A stretch of 64,000 bases of DNA from Paenibacillus baekrokdamisoli (GCF_003945345.1 NZ_AP019308.1:2046001-2110000), one strand, 5' to 3'; numbered from the stretch's first letter, positions 18,885-28,014 are shown. Made by a program: numbers and translations. The notes: generated by a model not told the origin, from the letters alone.

Positions 18885-19044
18885 GTGTCAGCTCCTTGTT
18901 TCTAATTCTATCTTGAAGACTGATTTGCAGGTATTTAATCAGTTCCAATTCGAAGCTTACCACAACCTAAATTATTATATTTGGGAAAGATTAATTATAA
19001 TTGAATTTTATTCTTCGACGCATACGGAGACACTTCAATAAAAT

Positions 19045-19227
19045 GAGCAGAATGCCTAGGCACTCTGCTCACACCTAATTATTCCACTCAAAAGGGTTAC
19101 TACGCGGTAGCTCTCTTATTGTTGAACTATACAACAAACCCAGCACCGATAAGGTACTGGGTCGTTTTTACAGAATCTGTATTCGTTCTGCAGGGCTCTC
19201 TCGAGCCTACTATGAGCCCTGCTTTTT
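19045..19227. other. Array of three hairpins in the 361-base gap after the NlpC/P60 gene
   Basis: No gene is supportable between 18885 and 19245. The gap holds three hairpins: 19045-19070 (GAGCAGA with TCTGCTC flanking a TGCCTAGGCA core), 19138-19162 (ACCCAG-ACC with GGT-CTGGGT, followed on the plus strand by TCGTTTTT), and 19190-19222 (GCAGGGCTC with GAGCCCTGC, followed on the plus strand by TTTTT). The last two have terminator form on the plus strand, yet no plus-strand gene precedes them. The first has a T-rich tail on the minus strand and may terminate the NlpC/P60 transcript. Confidence 0.55.
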
Positions 19228-19245
19228 CCATTCCTATTTTAACTT

Positions 19246-19977
19246 TTAGTTTTCACCATTATCGTTGGATTCTGAATGTCTTGTATGACTAAAGTGCTTG
19301 TGATGGCTGCTAGTGTGTTTGCTTACATGTGTAGGGGTAGGTTCAGGAGTCACACTCGGTCCTGGTTCTGGTTGTGGTCCTGTTCCTGGTTGTGGTTGTG
19401 ATCCTGGTCCTGGTTGTGGTTGTGATCCTGGTTCTGGTTGTGGCGCTACCGCACCAGCTTGTCCATCATTAGGTAGGACTCGACGTGCTGTAACGAAGGT
19501 TCTATCCCACGCACTGCCCTTAAAATTAGAAATAGTTACGCCAATTCCTACTCGATACGTATGAAGTAATTTTCCATTCCCCATATAGATGCTCACATGA
19601 TTAATAATGCCATCTCGATTCGTGTCAGAGAAAACTAGATCCCCTGGTTGCAGCTGATCTTTAGGTACTTGTGATCCTACGGTAGCTTGCTGCCTCGAAG
19701 AACGAGGAAGTTTAATACCGACTTGCTTATAGACATATTGAGTAAATGAAGAGCAATCAAAAACATCCGTTCTACCTGAGCTCGCACCAAATTTATAAGG
19801 AACCCCCATAAATTGTTGCCCTACGCCAATTAAGTTAGACGCAATGGATGAGCTAGATGCCGTAGCCGCATGTGCAGACTGAGGGGTTATTAACATACTT
19901 CCAGAAAAGACAACCGTTAGACTTAGGCTGATTCCTACTAATGTTTTAAGGATTGGAGATTTCTTTGTGTTGTTCAT
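19246..19977 (-). CDS. Secreted NlpC/P60-family endopeptidase with Pro-rich, His-rich tail
   Basis: A 243-residue exported protein. The signal peptide runs to about residue 36 (ITPQSAHA-AT). The NlpC/P60 domain (about 45-165) has the catalytic Cys in FDCSSFTQYVYK and the His in INHVSIYMGNG, so it should cleave D-gamma-glutamyl-meso-diaminopimelate bonds in peptidoglycan. The C-terminal about 70 residues are a low-complexity tail, first Pro-Gln-Glu-Gly repeats and then Ser/His-rich sequence, which may bind the wall or metal. There is no SH3 or LysM domain. A good ribosome binding site (GGAGGAAG) precedes the ATG. Likely a spore- or wall-remodelling enzyme. Confidence 0.92.
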   Translation of the reverse strand: MNNTKKSPILKTLVGISLSLTVVFSGSMLITPQSAHAATASSSSIASNLIGVGQQFMGVPYKFGASSGRTDVFDCSSFTQYVYKQVGIKLPRSSRQQATVGSQVPKDQLQPGDLVFSDTNRDGIINHVSIYMGNGKLLHTYRVGIGVTISNFKGSAWDRTFVTARRVLPNDGQAGAVAPQPEPGSQPQPGPGSQPQPGTGPQPEPGPSVTPEPTPTHVSKHTSSHHKHFSHTRHSESNDNGEN

Positions 19978-20115
19978 AACTTCCTCCTTGTGAATGAGTT
20001 ATTGGTGCCATGTAAATGACCCACAACAACCATATCACAAATAAAAAAACCACCATTTACCAAGGAAGGAAGAACTCCTACATCCGCCTCGTCTAAGAGA
20101 CTACTATTAGAAATC

Positions 20116-20156
20116 CATGAGAAATTCTGATAAAAAATTTCTTGCTTTTTCTCATG
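20116..20156 (-). terminator. Inverted repeat downstream of the antiporter gene
   Basis: CATGAGAAA and TTTCTCATG form nine-base arms around a 23-base AT-rich spacer that itself contains GAAATT/AATTTC. Placed 22 bases after the antiporter stop, it probably works as its terminator, although the T tract is inside rather than after the stem. Confidence 0.4.
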
Positions 20157-20177
20157 ACCTATGAATTGCCTGGAGCC

Positions 20178-22211
20178 TCAATCTTGATTCTCCAAATTCT
20201 CCTCGATCATATTAGACTCGCGGTAACTGACCTGCACCTGAAGGTTGCTTAACTGCTTGCGAGAAATTTTTCCATGCTCGAATAGCATTTGTAATTCGTT
20301 ACGCTCTGCTTGAATGCAGCTCATCTGGAGTTCTTCTTTCTGATCTTCATACTGCTCTTCCATGGAGTCAGAAATCTGCTTGCGAAGCTCAACAATGATA
20401 CTCCTATAATGAGCGATAACGTTATACGCAGCCGTTTCATACTCCTTCTCTTTGTATTTCTCTTTGTATTGACTTAGCTCTTCAATAGCTACCTCGGCTG
20501 TCATTATTCTTAGTTTTTTTAACGCTATTTTCTCATCTATGCTAAGCTCGTCTTTTAAACCATGATTGCCCGGAGATAGGGCTTTATTCAAAAAGTCGGA
20601 TAATATCAAAGAAAACATCCGGAAACGATTGGTAAGTACCATCTCTACTCTTTGCAGAATTGCAAGCAAACGTCTGGCCTCTCCCCGACTAATCCTCTCT
20701 CCCTTTAACATCTGTTGGATAAATTCCCGCTGCTTTGCTACAGCATGCCGATGCAGGATGATCTCTAATGAACGATTGCAAGTGCTGCTCTCCAGATTCG
20801 TTCGATTTGCTCGAAGCTCTGCAATACGCTGCTCATAATAAGCAATAACGGAAGTAACAGCCAATTCATTATACTGGTTTCTCATCAGTTTGACCGATAT
20901 AATTGCAGCTGACATAGCTCTAATCTGAGCTTCGTTCTCCGATTCGCCTTCTTCGTTCACAACATCCATGCTTTTCTTCGCTGTAAGCAGCGGCAAAGCG
21001 ATACTAGCTACAAGTAAAGACACCAGAATAACACCTGCCGCAAGAAAAATGATGAGGTTTCGCTGTGGGAAAATATCTCCGTTATCTAGAAGAAGGGGTA
21101 TGGAAAAAGCTCCTGCAAGTGTTAATGCGCCTCGAACGCCAGAGACAGAGAGCAGAATAATCGATCTCATGGATATGCTTTCCTTGTAGTCTCTTCGTCC
21201 TATATTGATGGCGCTAAAGAAATATAACCATAAGAAACGGATCGCAATGAGCAGGACATAAAGAATAATGACGTATGCGATGACCTGCGCATTATTATAG
21301 GAGAAATCCTTGAATATCGTATTCAGAACGTGGGGGATTTGAACACCCAAGATGATAAAGACAAGTCCATTCAGAACGAATAGAATCACGGACCATGTAT
21401 TCTCGGCAACCATTCTCAACTCGACGATCTCGGATCGAGAATGATCCTTCTCGATCGCATGTATGATTCCGCCCGCCACAGCTGCCAAGATACCAGATAA
21501 TCCGAACTCTTCTGCCAGAATAAACAGCAAGAATGGAGTCAAGATGAGAATGAGCATATGTACCGTTACATCTTCCATGCCGAAACGCCGCAGTAGCATG
21601 CGGAACCAAATCAAGAGTACCGATATTAAAGCTCCGAACAATAGTCCACCTAACGATATAATGAGGAAGCTGACGGATGCCTGCCAGACCGAGAAGAATC
21701 CGGTTACGACAGCAGCTATCGCAAATTTAAATGCAACAAGCCCTGATGCATCATTCATGAGCGCTTCACCTTCAAGTAGACGATGAATTCGCTTGGGAAG
21801 TTGAACCCTTGAAGACATAGAGGATACAGCTACAGCATCTGTAGGTGATAAGATTGCCGCCAATCCGAATGCCGCAGCAATAGGGATAGCTGGAATCATA
21901 GCATGTACGGTATAGCCGCCTATAATGACAGTAATGAATACAAGCCCAATGGCAAGCAATAAAATAGGAGCTCGCAGTTTCCAGAGCTCGTCTCTTGGTG
22001 TCATTTTCCCATCGTTGAACAGAATAGGTGCGATAAAGAGAACAAAAAACAACTCCGGATTAAGAGGAATATGTATGTTTAGAAAAAGTACAATCACGAT
22101 ACCGAGTGCGATCTGAATAAGCGGGACGGGTATAAATGGAGTTACTCGGTTAAGGACATGAGAGATACTAATCAGCGCTAATAATACCAAAATATCTAGA
22201 AACAATTCCAT
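20178..22211 (-). CDS. Na+/H+ antiporter of the CPA1 family
   Basis: A 677-residue membrane protein with about twelve hydrophobic segments in the first 420 residues. LAAILSPTDAVAVSSM near 125 carries the conserved ion-binding Asp of CPA1 exchangers, and SVSGVRGALTLAGAFSIPLL near 355 is the second family signature. The remaining 250 residues are a charged, helical cytosolic tail rich in Glu, Lys and Arg, probably regulatory. It exports Na+ (or K+) in exchange for protons. It is a single gene with AGAGGG before the ATG. No family gene neighbours. Confidence 0.92.
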   Translation of the reverse strand: MELFLDILVLLALISISHVLNRVTPFIPVPLIQIALGIVIVLFLNIHIPLNPELFFVLFIAPILFNDGKMTPRDELWKLRAPILLLAIGLVFITVIIGGYTVHAMIPAIPIAAAFGLAAILSPTDAVAVSSMSSRVQLPKRIHRLLEGEALMNDASGLVAFKFAIAAVVTGFFSVWQASVSFLIISLGGLLFGALISVLLIWFRMLLRRFGMEDVTVHMLILILTPFLLFILAEEFGLSGILAAVAGGIIHAIEKDHSRSEIVELRMVAENTWSVILFVLNGLVFIILGVQIPHVLNTIFKDFSYNNAQVIAYVIILYVLLIAIRFLWLYFFSAINIGRRDYKESISMRSIILLSVSGVRGALTLAGAFSIPLLLDNGDIFPQRNLIIFLAAGVILVSLLVASIALPLLTAKKSMDVVNEEGESENEAQIRAMSAAIISVKLMRNQYNELAVTSVIAYYEQRIAELRANRTNLESSTCNRSLEIILHRHAVAKQREFIQQMLKGERISRGEARRLLAILQRVEMVLTNRFRMFSLILSDFLNKALSPGNHGLKDELSIDEKIALKKLRIMTAEVAIEELSQYKEKYKEKEYETAAYNVIAHYRSIIVELRKQISDSMEEQYEDQKEELQMSCIQAERNELQMLFEHGKISRKQLSNLQVQVSYRESNMIEENLENQD

Positions 22212-22447
22212 CCTGATTCGTCCCTCTCTGCTTCAAGTACCTAGGCAGCTCTCATGACATCTATCCTGCCCATCCTCGCACACTTCGCCAATTTCTTCAT
22301 TTCACAAGTTTCCCCAACTACATGGGCAGCTTATGTATGCCACTTATTTTAAACGTAAGGGCTGTTTTCCAATCTCCATTGGTTTACAAAGTGGAAAGAT
22401 TACGATAAATTGAAAGATGGATATTATAAAGAGAGTAGGAGAACCAA

Positions 22448-22915
22448 TTGATTACCAAAACCTTATCACCCCTTGTAAAGATGTTGGATTTGAAACCCCA
22501 TCCTGAAGGCGGCTGGTACAAAGAACTTTGGAAGGCCTCATTTGAAATTCCTAAAGACGTGTTAAGTGCCCAATATTCGGGTTCACGTTATGCCGCAACA
22601 TCCATCTACTTCTTGCTTCATCCCCATGAGTCTTCCGAATGGCATACTGTGCTTTCGGACGAACTATGGTTATGGCATTCAGGCAGTCCACTCTTGATTA
22701 GTCTAGGTGGCACGGCTGAGCATCCGGAAACCACACAAGAAATCGTGCTGGGAATGGATATGGAGAGCGGCCAAAGCCCTCAAGTTCTAGTTCCCGCTAA
22801 CGTGTGGCAAAAGACAACCCCCCTTGGCGATGAGCCTACGCTGGTGTCTTGTGTAGTTGCTCCTGGATTTAACTACGATGACTTTAGAATGGTGGATAGA
22901 ACTCAAAAAGGTTAA
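22448..22915 (+). CDS. Cupin_5 (DUF985) domain protein
   Basis: A 155-residue single-domain cupin. LDLKPHPEGGWYKELW at the N-terminus, the YFLLHPHESSEWHTVLSDELWLWHSG core and VPANVWQKT near 118 are the usual signature of the Cupin_5 family. Structures of relatives show a double-stranded beta-helix with a metal site; a sugar epimerase-like function has been suggested but not established. The start is TTG at 22448 with TAGGAG six bases before it. A terminator follows at 22930. It is not in an operon. Confidence 0.85.
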   Translation: MITKTLSPLVKMLDLKPHPEGGWYKELWKASFEIPKDVLSAQYSGSRYAATSIYFLLHPHESSEWHTVLSDELWLWHSGSPLLISLGGTAEHPETTQEIVLGMDMESGQSPQVLVPANVWQKTTPLGDEPTLVSCVVAPGFNYDDFRMVDRTQKG

Positions 22916-22929
22916 ATCCATTTATGGGG

Positions 22930-22974
22930 ACAACAAAAAGACGGGCATGCCAGATGGCGTGCTCGTTTGTTGTT
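22930..22974 (+). terminator. Rho-independent terminator after the Cupin_5 gene
   Basis: An eleven-base stem (ACGGGCATGCC, 22941-22951, with GGCGTGCTCGT, 22956-22966, mostly complementary) and a four-base loop, followed by TTGTTGTTT. It starts 15 bases after the stop. Confidence 0.75.
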
Positions 22975-23124
22975 TAAGCGAAAAGGTTAGCTTAAACTTT
23001 GTACCTCCAACTTCATATAGGAACCTCAGATTGAATAAAAGTCATGTATTTTTGCATCCAATAAGACTTTCATCCCCCAATTCTGTTAGAATGGTAGGTA
23101 CGATTCATCATAACGGAGGCTATT

Positions 23125-23904
23125 GTGGACTATATTATTCTGGATATCGAATTTAATGGACGTAAATTTGCAAGTGATTTACCTATGGAAGTGATTGAAA
23201 TCGGAGCCGTTAGATTGGACGCCTCCTTGGCATACGTCAATTCGTTCTCATCCCTGATTAAACCTGTATATTTCTCCAAATTAAACGGGTTTATTAAGAA
23301 AAAGACAGGTATACCGCAAGAAGACATTGATGTAGCTGCCGGCTTCCCTCATGTAATTAAGGCATTCATAAGCTGGTTGGATCTAAGCGAAGACTTCCTG
23401 CTCGTAACTTGGGGTGGTGAGGATTTGAAGCGGATCATCTTTGATACAAGAATGCATAAGATGGATGATGCCTATTGGATGGGGGCCTCTTATTACGATT
23501 TATTGAAAGGTTTCACTCGCTTCAAGAACGTTGCTAATGATGTAAGTGTCGAGGCGGCGCTCATTGACCTTGGAATTGCTGACAACAGTACAGCACATCG
23601 TGCTTTAGAGGATGCACGGATGACAGGAGAGATCTTCCGAGCGATCTATGATCAATTGGATTTTGAGCGAATTCAGCAATTCAAGGATGTTTATTCCAAT
23701 GCTAAAGAACGAAAAATGGTCAAACATGCAATCCGTGTTATTACTTCGCAGAAGCTCCTCCCAACGTGGGATATGCTGGTCGAACATTTTCTTTCAGAGA
23801 AGGTTTCTCTAGTTGATCCGCGTAAGCTGGCAGAGCTGCATGCTTACTTTGATGCCGAAATGGTCAAAGAACCGCGCTCTATATCCGGCGTGAGTGTTGA
23901 ATAG
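23125..23904 (+). CDS. DEDDh-type 3'-5' exonuclease (KapD-like)
   Basis: A 259-residue exonuclease of the RNase T/DnaQ fold. Motif Exo I is ILDIEFNG (Asp7, Glu9), Exo II includes LLVTWGGEDLKRIIFD with Asp near 100, and Exo III is HRALEDARMTGEIF (His and Asp near 154-159), so the DEDDh set is complete. Family members KapD and ERI-1 act on RNA or DNA 3' ends. The C-terminal 60 residues are outside the nuclease domain. The start is GTG at 23125 with GGAGGC before it. It stands alone between two terminators. Confidence 0.88.
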   Translation: MDYIILDIEFNGRKFASDLPMEVIEIGAVRLDASLAYVNSFSSLIKPVYFSKLNGFIKKKTGIPQEDIDVAAGFPHVIKAFISWLDLSEDFLLVTWGGEDLKRIIFDTRMHKMDDAYWMGASYYDLLKGFTRFKNVANDVSVEAALIDLGIADNSTAHRALEDARMTGEIFRAIYDQLDFERIQQFKDVYSNAKERKMVKHAIRVITSQKLLPTWDMLVEHFLSEKVSLVDPRKLAELHAYFDAEMVKEPRSISGVSVE

Positions 23905-23934
23905 CCCCTTCTCTCCTCAGCCTAACAAAAATTA

Positions 23935-23976
23935 CAAAAGCCAGCTTATTCTTCTCACAGAATAAGCTGGCTTTTG
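23935..23976. terminator. Strong rho-independent terminator after the exonuclease gene
   Basis: Eighteen bases (23935-23952) pair perfectly with 23959-23976 around a six-base loop (TCTCAC). The outer part of each arm is A-rich/T-rich, so the structure works in both directions. Confidence 0.85.
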
Positions 23977-24164
23977 CAGCTTTACACCTCATAATCATTC
24001 TTTAAAATGATTAATCTTCTGTTCCAATCCAACAATGAGATTATCTAGGCATAGGCAGTTACCTGCTCTGTATCTTCAGAAATCTGACGTGAGGCTGCAG
24101 AAGTTTTCTGTAGAAATTTTGGTTCTAAACCATAATCAGTGCTTGCCATCACGAAGTGCCTAGC

Positions 24165-24300
24165 GAAGCGGACGGAATCGTTCTGAAGAAGCGATAGCGT
24201 TCGCCTTTGTCTCCGGATTTCTACCCCTGAGGGATAGAATCAAGAAATAGGGAGACAACAGCGATCGTAAGAATGATCCGGCAGCAAAGCGGACTTCTAA
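24165..24300. repeat. Imperfect inverted repeat in the gap before the Rieske oxidoreductase gene
   Basis: The 395-base gap 23977-24371 has no gene. Its second half can fold back: TTTGTCTCC (24206-24214) pairs with GGAGACAA around 24250, ATTTCT pairs with AGAAAT, CCC-TGA-GGG makes the tip, and GCGATAGC is matched by GCGATCG outside. The minus strand stays open for 97 codons across it, but its translation looks like sequence read through a structured repeat rather than a protein. It has the look of a dispersed Paenibacillus intergenic element, a recollection I could not check. Confidence 0.45.
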
Positions 24301-24371
24301 GCACCATGGAATGATTTCCTCACCAATGGTTAAAGCTATGAAAAAATGAAGCAACCAGGAGGAGATCAAGT

Positions 24372-25907
24372 GTGATTGAACATCATTCATTTCCCCAATT
24401 CCCCGAGTCTTATTGGATCGAGTCAACGAATAATCTCCCCTCCTATCCGACACTCAATCAGGATATAGAAGCGGATATCACTATCGTTGGAGGCGGCATC
24501 TCCGGTATTACAACGGCTTACTTGCTTGTAAAGGAAGGGTATAAGGTTGTCCTCCTTGATGCAGGTAAACTGTTAAATGGAACAACTGGACATACCACTG
24601 CCAAGATCACCGCACAGCATGACCTCATTTATGATGAATTCGTGACGAATCTAGGGCAAGAGAAGGCATCCCTTTACTATCAAGCCTCGAATGATGCGCT
24701 GCAATTCATTAAGCAGACGGTCACTCATAATCAAATCCAATGCGGCTTCTCTGAACAAGATGCGTATGTATACACGGATTCCATTGACTATTTAAAGAAG
24801 TTAGAGGATGAGATGGCTGCTTACAAGCTGCTTGGTATTCCAAGCTCCTATTCCGATCATATTCCGCTTCAAGTCCCGGCAAAAGCAGCGATTATTATGC
24901 ATAATCAAGCCCAATTTCATCCCCTGCACTATTTAACTGCATTGGTTCGTGAATATATAGAAGCTGGCGGTGAGATCTATGAGAATACGACCGCGATCGA
25001 TGTTGAAAAAGGATCTTTGCCTAAAGTGATCACAAGTGATGGTCATCATATCACCTGTAAATACGTTGCTTCCTGCACACATTTCCCTTTCTATGACGGT
25101 CTGGGATTTTATTTTGCAAGAATGCATGCAGATCGTTCTTATGTCCTTGGAGTGAAGGTTGCGGATGACTATCCAGGCGGGATGTACATAAGCGCAGAGG
25201 ATCCTAAACGATCGATTCGTCATGCAGAAACGGCAGACCAACAGAAATTAATTCTTATTGGCGGACAAAGCCATAAGACAGGGCAAGGCATATGTACAAT
25301 CAGTCATTATGAGGAGCTGCAACAATTTACTGAACGACATTTCAACCTTCAAGAAATTGCCTATCGATGGTCCACGCAAGACTTAGTTACGGGCGATAAA
25401 ATCCCTTATATCGGTCGTATTACCGCATCCTCACCAAACATCTTTGTTGCAACAGGCTATCGCAAATGGGGCATGACGAACAGTACTGCAGCTGCCCTGC
25501 TCATCCGGGATTTGATTATGGAGAAGGAAAACCCCTATGAGAAGCTGTTTGAGCCATCTCGCTCTACATCCTTTACAACGATAAAGAAGCTCATTGTTGA
25601 TAATGCTGATGTGGCCAAGCATTTGATTGCCGGCAAGCTGGAGAGAATAAATAAACGGCCAGAGGATCTTGCCCTAGATGAAGGCTCTGTCGTTCAAATT
25701 AAGGGTCGAAGAGCCGGCGGATACAAGGATAAGAACGGAGAACTGTATCTCGTAGATACAACGTGTACGCATATGGGCTGTGAAGTGGAATGGAATAATG
25801 GAGACCGTACCTGGGATTGCCCCTGCCACGGATCGAGATTCTCTATTAGCGGCGATGTTATCGAAGGACCTGCAGAGAAGCCATTAAGTAGACTTGAAGC
25901 TAATTAG
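24372..25907 (+). CDS. FAD-dependent oxidoreductase with C-terminal Rieske [2Fe-2S] domain
   Basis: A 511-residue fusion. Residues about 30-410 form a DAO-type FAD domain with the dinucleotide motif VGGGISG (39-45). Residues about 425-505 are a Rieske domain: Cys465-x-His467 and Cys483-x-x-His486 bind the cluster, with Cys470 and Cys485 placed for the disulfide. Relatives are annotated as glycine or gamma-glutamylputrescine oxidase-like, but no substrate has been settled. The GTG start at 24372 has AGGAGG nine bases upstream. It is monocistronic with a bidirectional terminator downstream. Both cofactor sites are intact. Confidence 0.9.
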   Translation: MIEHHSFPQFPESYWIESTNNLPSYPTLNQDIEADITIVGGGISGITTAYLLVKEGYKVVLLDAGKLLNGTTGHTTAKITAQHDLIYDEFVTNLGQEKASLYYQASNDALQFIKQTVTHNQIQCGFSEQDAYVYTDSIDYLKKLEDEMAAYKLLGIPSSYSDHIPLQVPAKAAIIMHNQAQFHPLHYLTALVREYIEAGGEIYENTTAIDVEKGSLPKVITSDGHHITCKYVASCTHFPFYDGLGFYFARMHADRSYVLGVKVADDYPGGMYISAEDPKRSIRHAETADQQKLILIGGQSHKTGQGICTISHYEELQQFTERHFNLQEIAYRWSTQDLVTGDKIPYIGRITASSPNIFVATGYRKWGMTNSTAAALLIRDLIMEKENPYEKLFEPSRSTSFTTIKKLIVDNADVAKHLIAGKLERINKRPEDLALDEGSVVQIKGRRAGGYKDKNGELYLVDTTCTHMGCEVEWNNGDRTWDCPCHGSRFSISGDVIEGPAEKPLSRLEAN

Positions 25908-25955
25908 ATTGAAATATTGAAATATCCATTGCAGCTCCTTCTTATAAAAAGAAAA

Positions 25956-26006
25956 ACCAGACGATGTGGTTAGAACCTAACCCATTCGTCTGGTATCCTC
26001 TTTTTT
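25956..26006. terminator. Bidirectional terminator between oxidoreductase and azoreductase genes
   Basis: ACCAGACGA pairs with TCGTCTGGT outside and GGTTAG with CTAACC inside, forming a long stem at 25956-25994. TTTTTT follows on the plus strand and TTTTTCTTTTT on the minus strand, so it serves both convergent genes. Confidence 0.85.
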
Positions 26007-26028
26007 CCTTCTTACGAAGTTGATTTTC

Positions 26029-26652
26029 TTAGAAAGTTGCTGCTAATTGTTTCGCTTCTTCCAAGCCTGTGTTTAGGATATCTTGAGCGCGGTCAGGGAA
26101 TTGATTGTGACCTTCGATAATAACTTCCTCTGCCTTCAATCCCCATAGTCCAATAGTACCTTTAACAAAACGAAGAGCTGCTTCGATGTTAGACATCGGT
26201 CCTTCGGAATATACGCTGCCACGTGCGTGTAGAAGAACGACCTTCTTATCGGTCACAAGTCCAACCGGACCCGCAGCTGTATATTTGAATGTTTTGCCAG
26301 CTTGTGACAGATAAGAAATATAAGTAACCAATTGTGCAGGAGTTGTGAAGTTCCAGAGTGGGAATGCGAATACGATTTTGTCAGCTGCAAGGAATTGATC
26401 CAAATAACTGTTTACTAGTTTGGCTTTAGCTGTTTCTTCTTCCGTAAGCTCCAAGCCTTGACCTTGCTTATATAACGCTGTGATAAAGCTGTTATCGTAA
26501 TATGGAAGCTCGACATTGAATAAATCGAGTTCAGTTATTTCGTCGGTCGGATTTGATGATGTGTACGCTTTGATAAACGCATCGTATAATTTAACACTTG
26601 TTGCTTGATCTGCTGGACGATCATTCGCTTTGATGAATAGAACCTTTGCCAT
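26029..26652 (-). CDS. azoR: FMN-dependent NADH-azoreductase
   Basis: A 207-residue flavodoxin-fold reductase. LFIKANDRPADQATSVKLYD binds the FMN phosphate, FAFPLWNFTTPAQLVTYIS (about 95-113) is the AzoR hallmark around the isoalloxazine, and HARGSVYSEGP is the next conserved loop. It reduces quinones and azo compounds with NADH by two-electron transfer and works as a homodimer. It lies downstream of an Rrf2 regulator gene, which may control it, though a terminator separates them. GGAGGG precedes the ATG. Length is typical. Confidence 0.9.
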   Translation of the reverse strand: MAKVLFIKANDRPADQATSVKLYDAFIKAYTSSNPTDEITELDLFNVELPYYDNSFITALYKQGQGLELTEEETAKAKLVNSYLDQFLAADKIVFAFPLWNFTTPAQLVTYISYLSQAGKTFKYTAAGPVGLVTDKKVVLLHARGSVYSEGPMSNIEAALRFVKGTIGLWGLKAEEVIIEGHNQFPDRAQDILNTGLEEAKQLAATF

Positions 26653-26749
26653 TGTTAAACCCTCCTGATTGGTTGGAGCCGTTAAGGCTCAAGAATAATG
26701 GTGAAGTACGGGACTATATACTGCGACCTTTGTAAGCACAGTTATTGTT

Positions 26750-26781
26750 AAAAAAAATGCAGTCACCGGTGTTAACTGCAA
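26750..26781 (-). terminator. Hairpin with U-tract after the Rrf2 gene
   Basis: On the minus strand TGCAGTTAACACCGGTGACTGCA, a near-palindrome, is followed by TTTTTTTT. It lies about 75 bases after the Rrf2 stop and about 100 before the azoreductase start, so it should terminate the regulator transcript; an additional operator role cannot be excluded. Confidence 0.65.
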
Positions 26782-26854
26782 CCTCTTTAAGCTCATTATA
26801 GAATAGATACTTTACTTTTTCAAGTGACTATACAAAATAATTTCTTGAATGGCT

Positions 26855-27286
26855 TTACTGTGAGAAATCAACCTTATCCATAATATCCGCAATTGTAAAA
26901 TGGCTGAGATAATCGATGGTCTGCTTTTCGGCATCATCAAAGATGGTTTCCAGAACATCATTCAACTGCTTTCCCTTTTCTGCGCACTCCGAATGTTCTT
27001 CACTTTCAGTCGGACATTCCGCCTTAACTGCCAAGTAAATATCTGCCAAGGTAATTTGACAGGAGGATTTACCTAGTATATAGCCTCCTTCACGGCCTTC
27101 TCTAGCTTCAACAAGGCCAGCGTGAGCTAAATTCTGCAGCACTCTTCGTAAAAAGGTGGCATGGGAATTAACTTGAGATGCAATTGCGGAGCTGCTCAAT
27201 ACGCCACGGCTTTGGGTCAGCCCTACGATCGCATGCACGGCAACTGCAAAACGTGGAGGACCAATAGTTATACCTCGATTCGCCAT
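26855..27286 (-). CDS. Rrf2-family transcriptional regulator
   Basis: A 143-residue winged-helix regulator: the HTH spans about 25-60 (SSAIASQVNSHATFLRRVLQ), followed by the wing AREGREGGYILGK. Rrf2 proteins that bind an Fe-S cluster have three Cys in the segment after residue 90; here only Cys91 and Cys101 are found (plus Cys76 earlier), so a thiol-based switch or an incomplete cluster site is more likely. It lies upstream of the azoreductase gene on the same strand, which suggests control of a redox or electrophile response. It is divergent from the metallophosphoesterase gene. Confidence 0.87.
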   Translation of the reverse strand: MANRGITIGPPRFAVAVHAIVGLTQSRGVLSSSAIASQVNSHATFLRRVLQNLAHAGLVEAREGREGGYILGKSSCQITLADIYLAVKAECPTESEEHSECAEKGKQLNDVLETIFDDAEKQTIDYLSHFTIADIMDKVDFSQ

Positions 27287-27476
27287 TACTTATGCACGAC
27301 CTTCCCTTTTTCTAATTACATCCCAGCATATCACAAAAGTCGAGCATAAACAGCAAAAAAAGCCGCATATGATTACACACAAGACCTAGGTGATGACGAT
27401 AGCCAATGGACATGGTAAACTTTAGAAATAAAATACATCCAATCATTATCTTCATTACCTGAGGGGGAAATCACGT

Positions 27477-27986
27477 ATGCAGAAAGTATTTTTCATATCG
27501 GATCATCATTTTGGCCATAAACATATTATTGATTTTGAGACGCGGCCTTTCGCAAATGTGGAAGAGATGGATATGTATATGATTAAAAGCTGGAATTCTG
27601 TAGTTGGAAAAGAGGATAAAGTCTTTCATCTCGGCGATTTCTCTTTCTTGAATCATGAGAAAACACAAGCTATCGTGAAACAGCTCAATGGGTATAAGCA
27701 TATCATTCTCGGTAATCACGACCGTGGCCGCACTAGAAGCTGGTGGCTAGATGTGGGCTTCGATGAGGTTAGTGAGCATCCGATTATCTATAAGGATTTC
27801 TTCTTCTTGACGCATGAACCTATGTATATGAACAAGCATATGCCTTTTGTTAACGTCCATGGTCATATCCATGGTCAAAAGTATGAAGGCAAAAACTACT
27901 TTAATGTTTGTGTAGAGCACTGGGATTATAAACCGCTCACTTTCGAACAGATTCGGGATTCTGTTGTTGCTAGTGAAGAGCAGTAA
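27477..27986 (+). CDS. Calcineurin-like metallophosphoesterase
   Basis: A compact 169-residue phosphoesterase with all metal motifs: FISDHHFGH (Asp9, His11), LGDFSF, ILGNHDRGR, FLTHEP and VHGHIHG. Related small bacterial and phage proteins are phosphodiesterases of unknown physiological substrate. GAGGGGG lies nine bases before the ATG. It is convergent with the CoiA-like gene with only 28 bases between stops and no obvious terminator. Confidence 0.88.
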   Translation: MQKVFFISDHHFGHKHIIDFETRPFANVEEMDMYMIKSWNSVVGKEDKVFHLGDFSFLNHEKTQAIVKQLNGYKHIILGNHDRGRTRSWWLDVGFDEVSEHPIIYKDFFFLTHEPMYMNKHMPFVNVHGHIHGQKYEGKNYFNVCVEHWDYKPLTFEQIRDSVVASEEQ

Positions 27987-28014
27987 TTTAGCTTGATTGT
28001 GCCCTTGTGCCCAT

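Noticed and set aside
19313..19564. A Cys/Gly/Pro-rich 83-codon frame opposite the NlpC/P60 tail
   Set aside because: It is the complement of the Pro-Gln-Gly repeats in the endopeptidase tail; repetitive DNA leaves such frames on both strands.
23130..23327. A 65-codon minus-strand frame inside the exonuclease gene
   Set aside because: A shadow of the sense coding frame, which carries complete DEDDh motifs.
24160..24453. A 97-codon minus-strand frame before the Rieske oxidoreductase gene
   Set aside because: It lies across an inverted repeat and the start of the oxidoreductase gene; composition fits a structured repeat rather than a protein.
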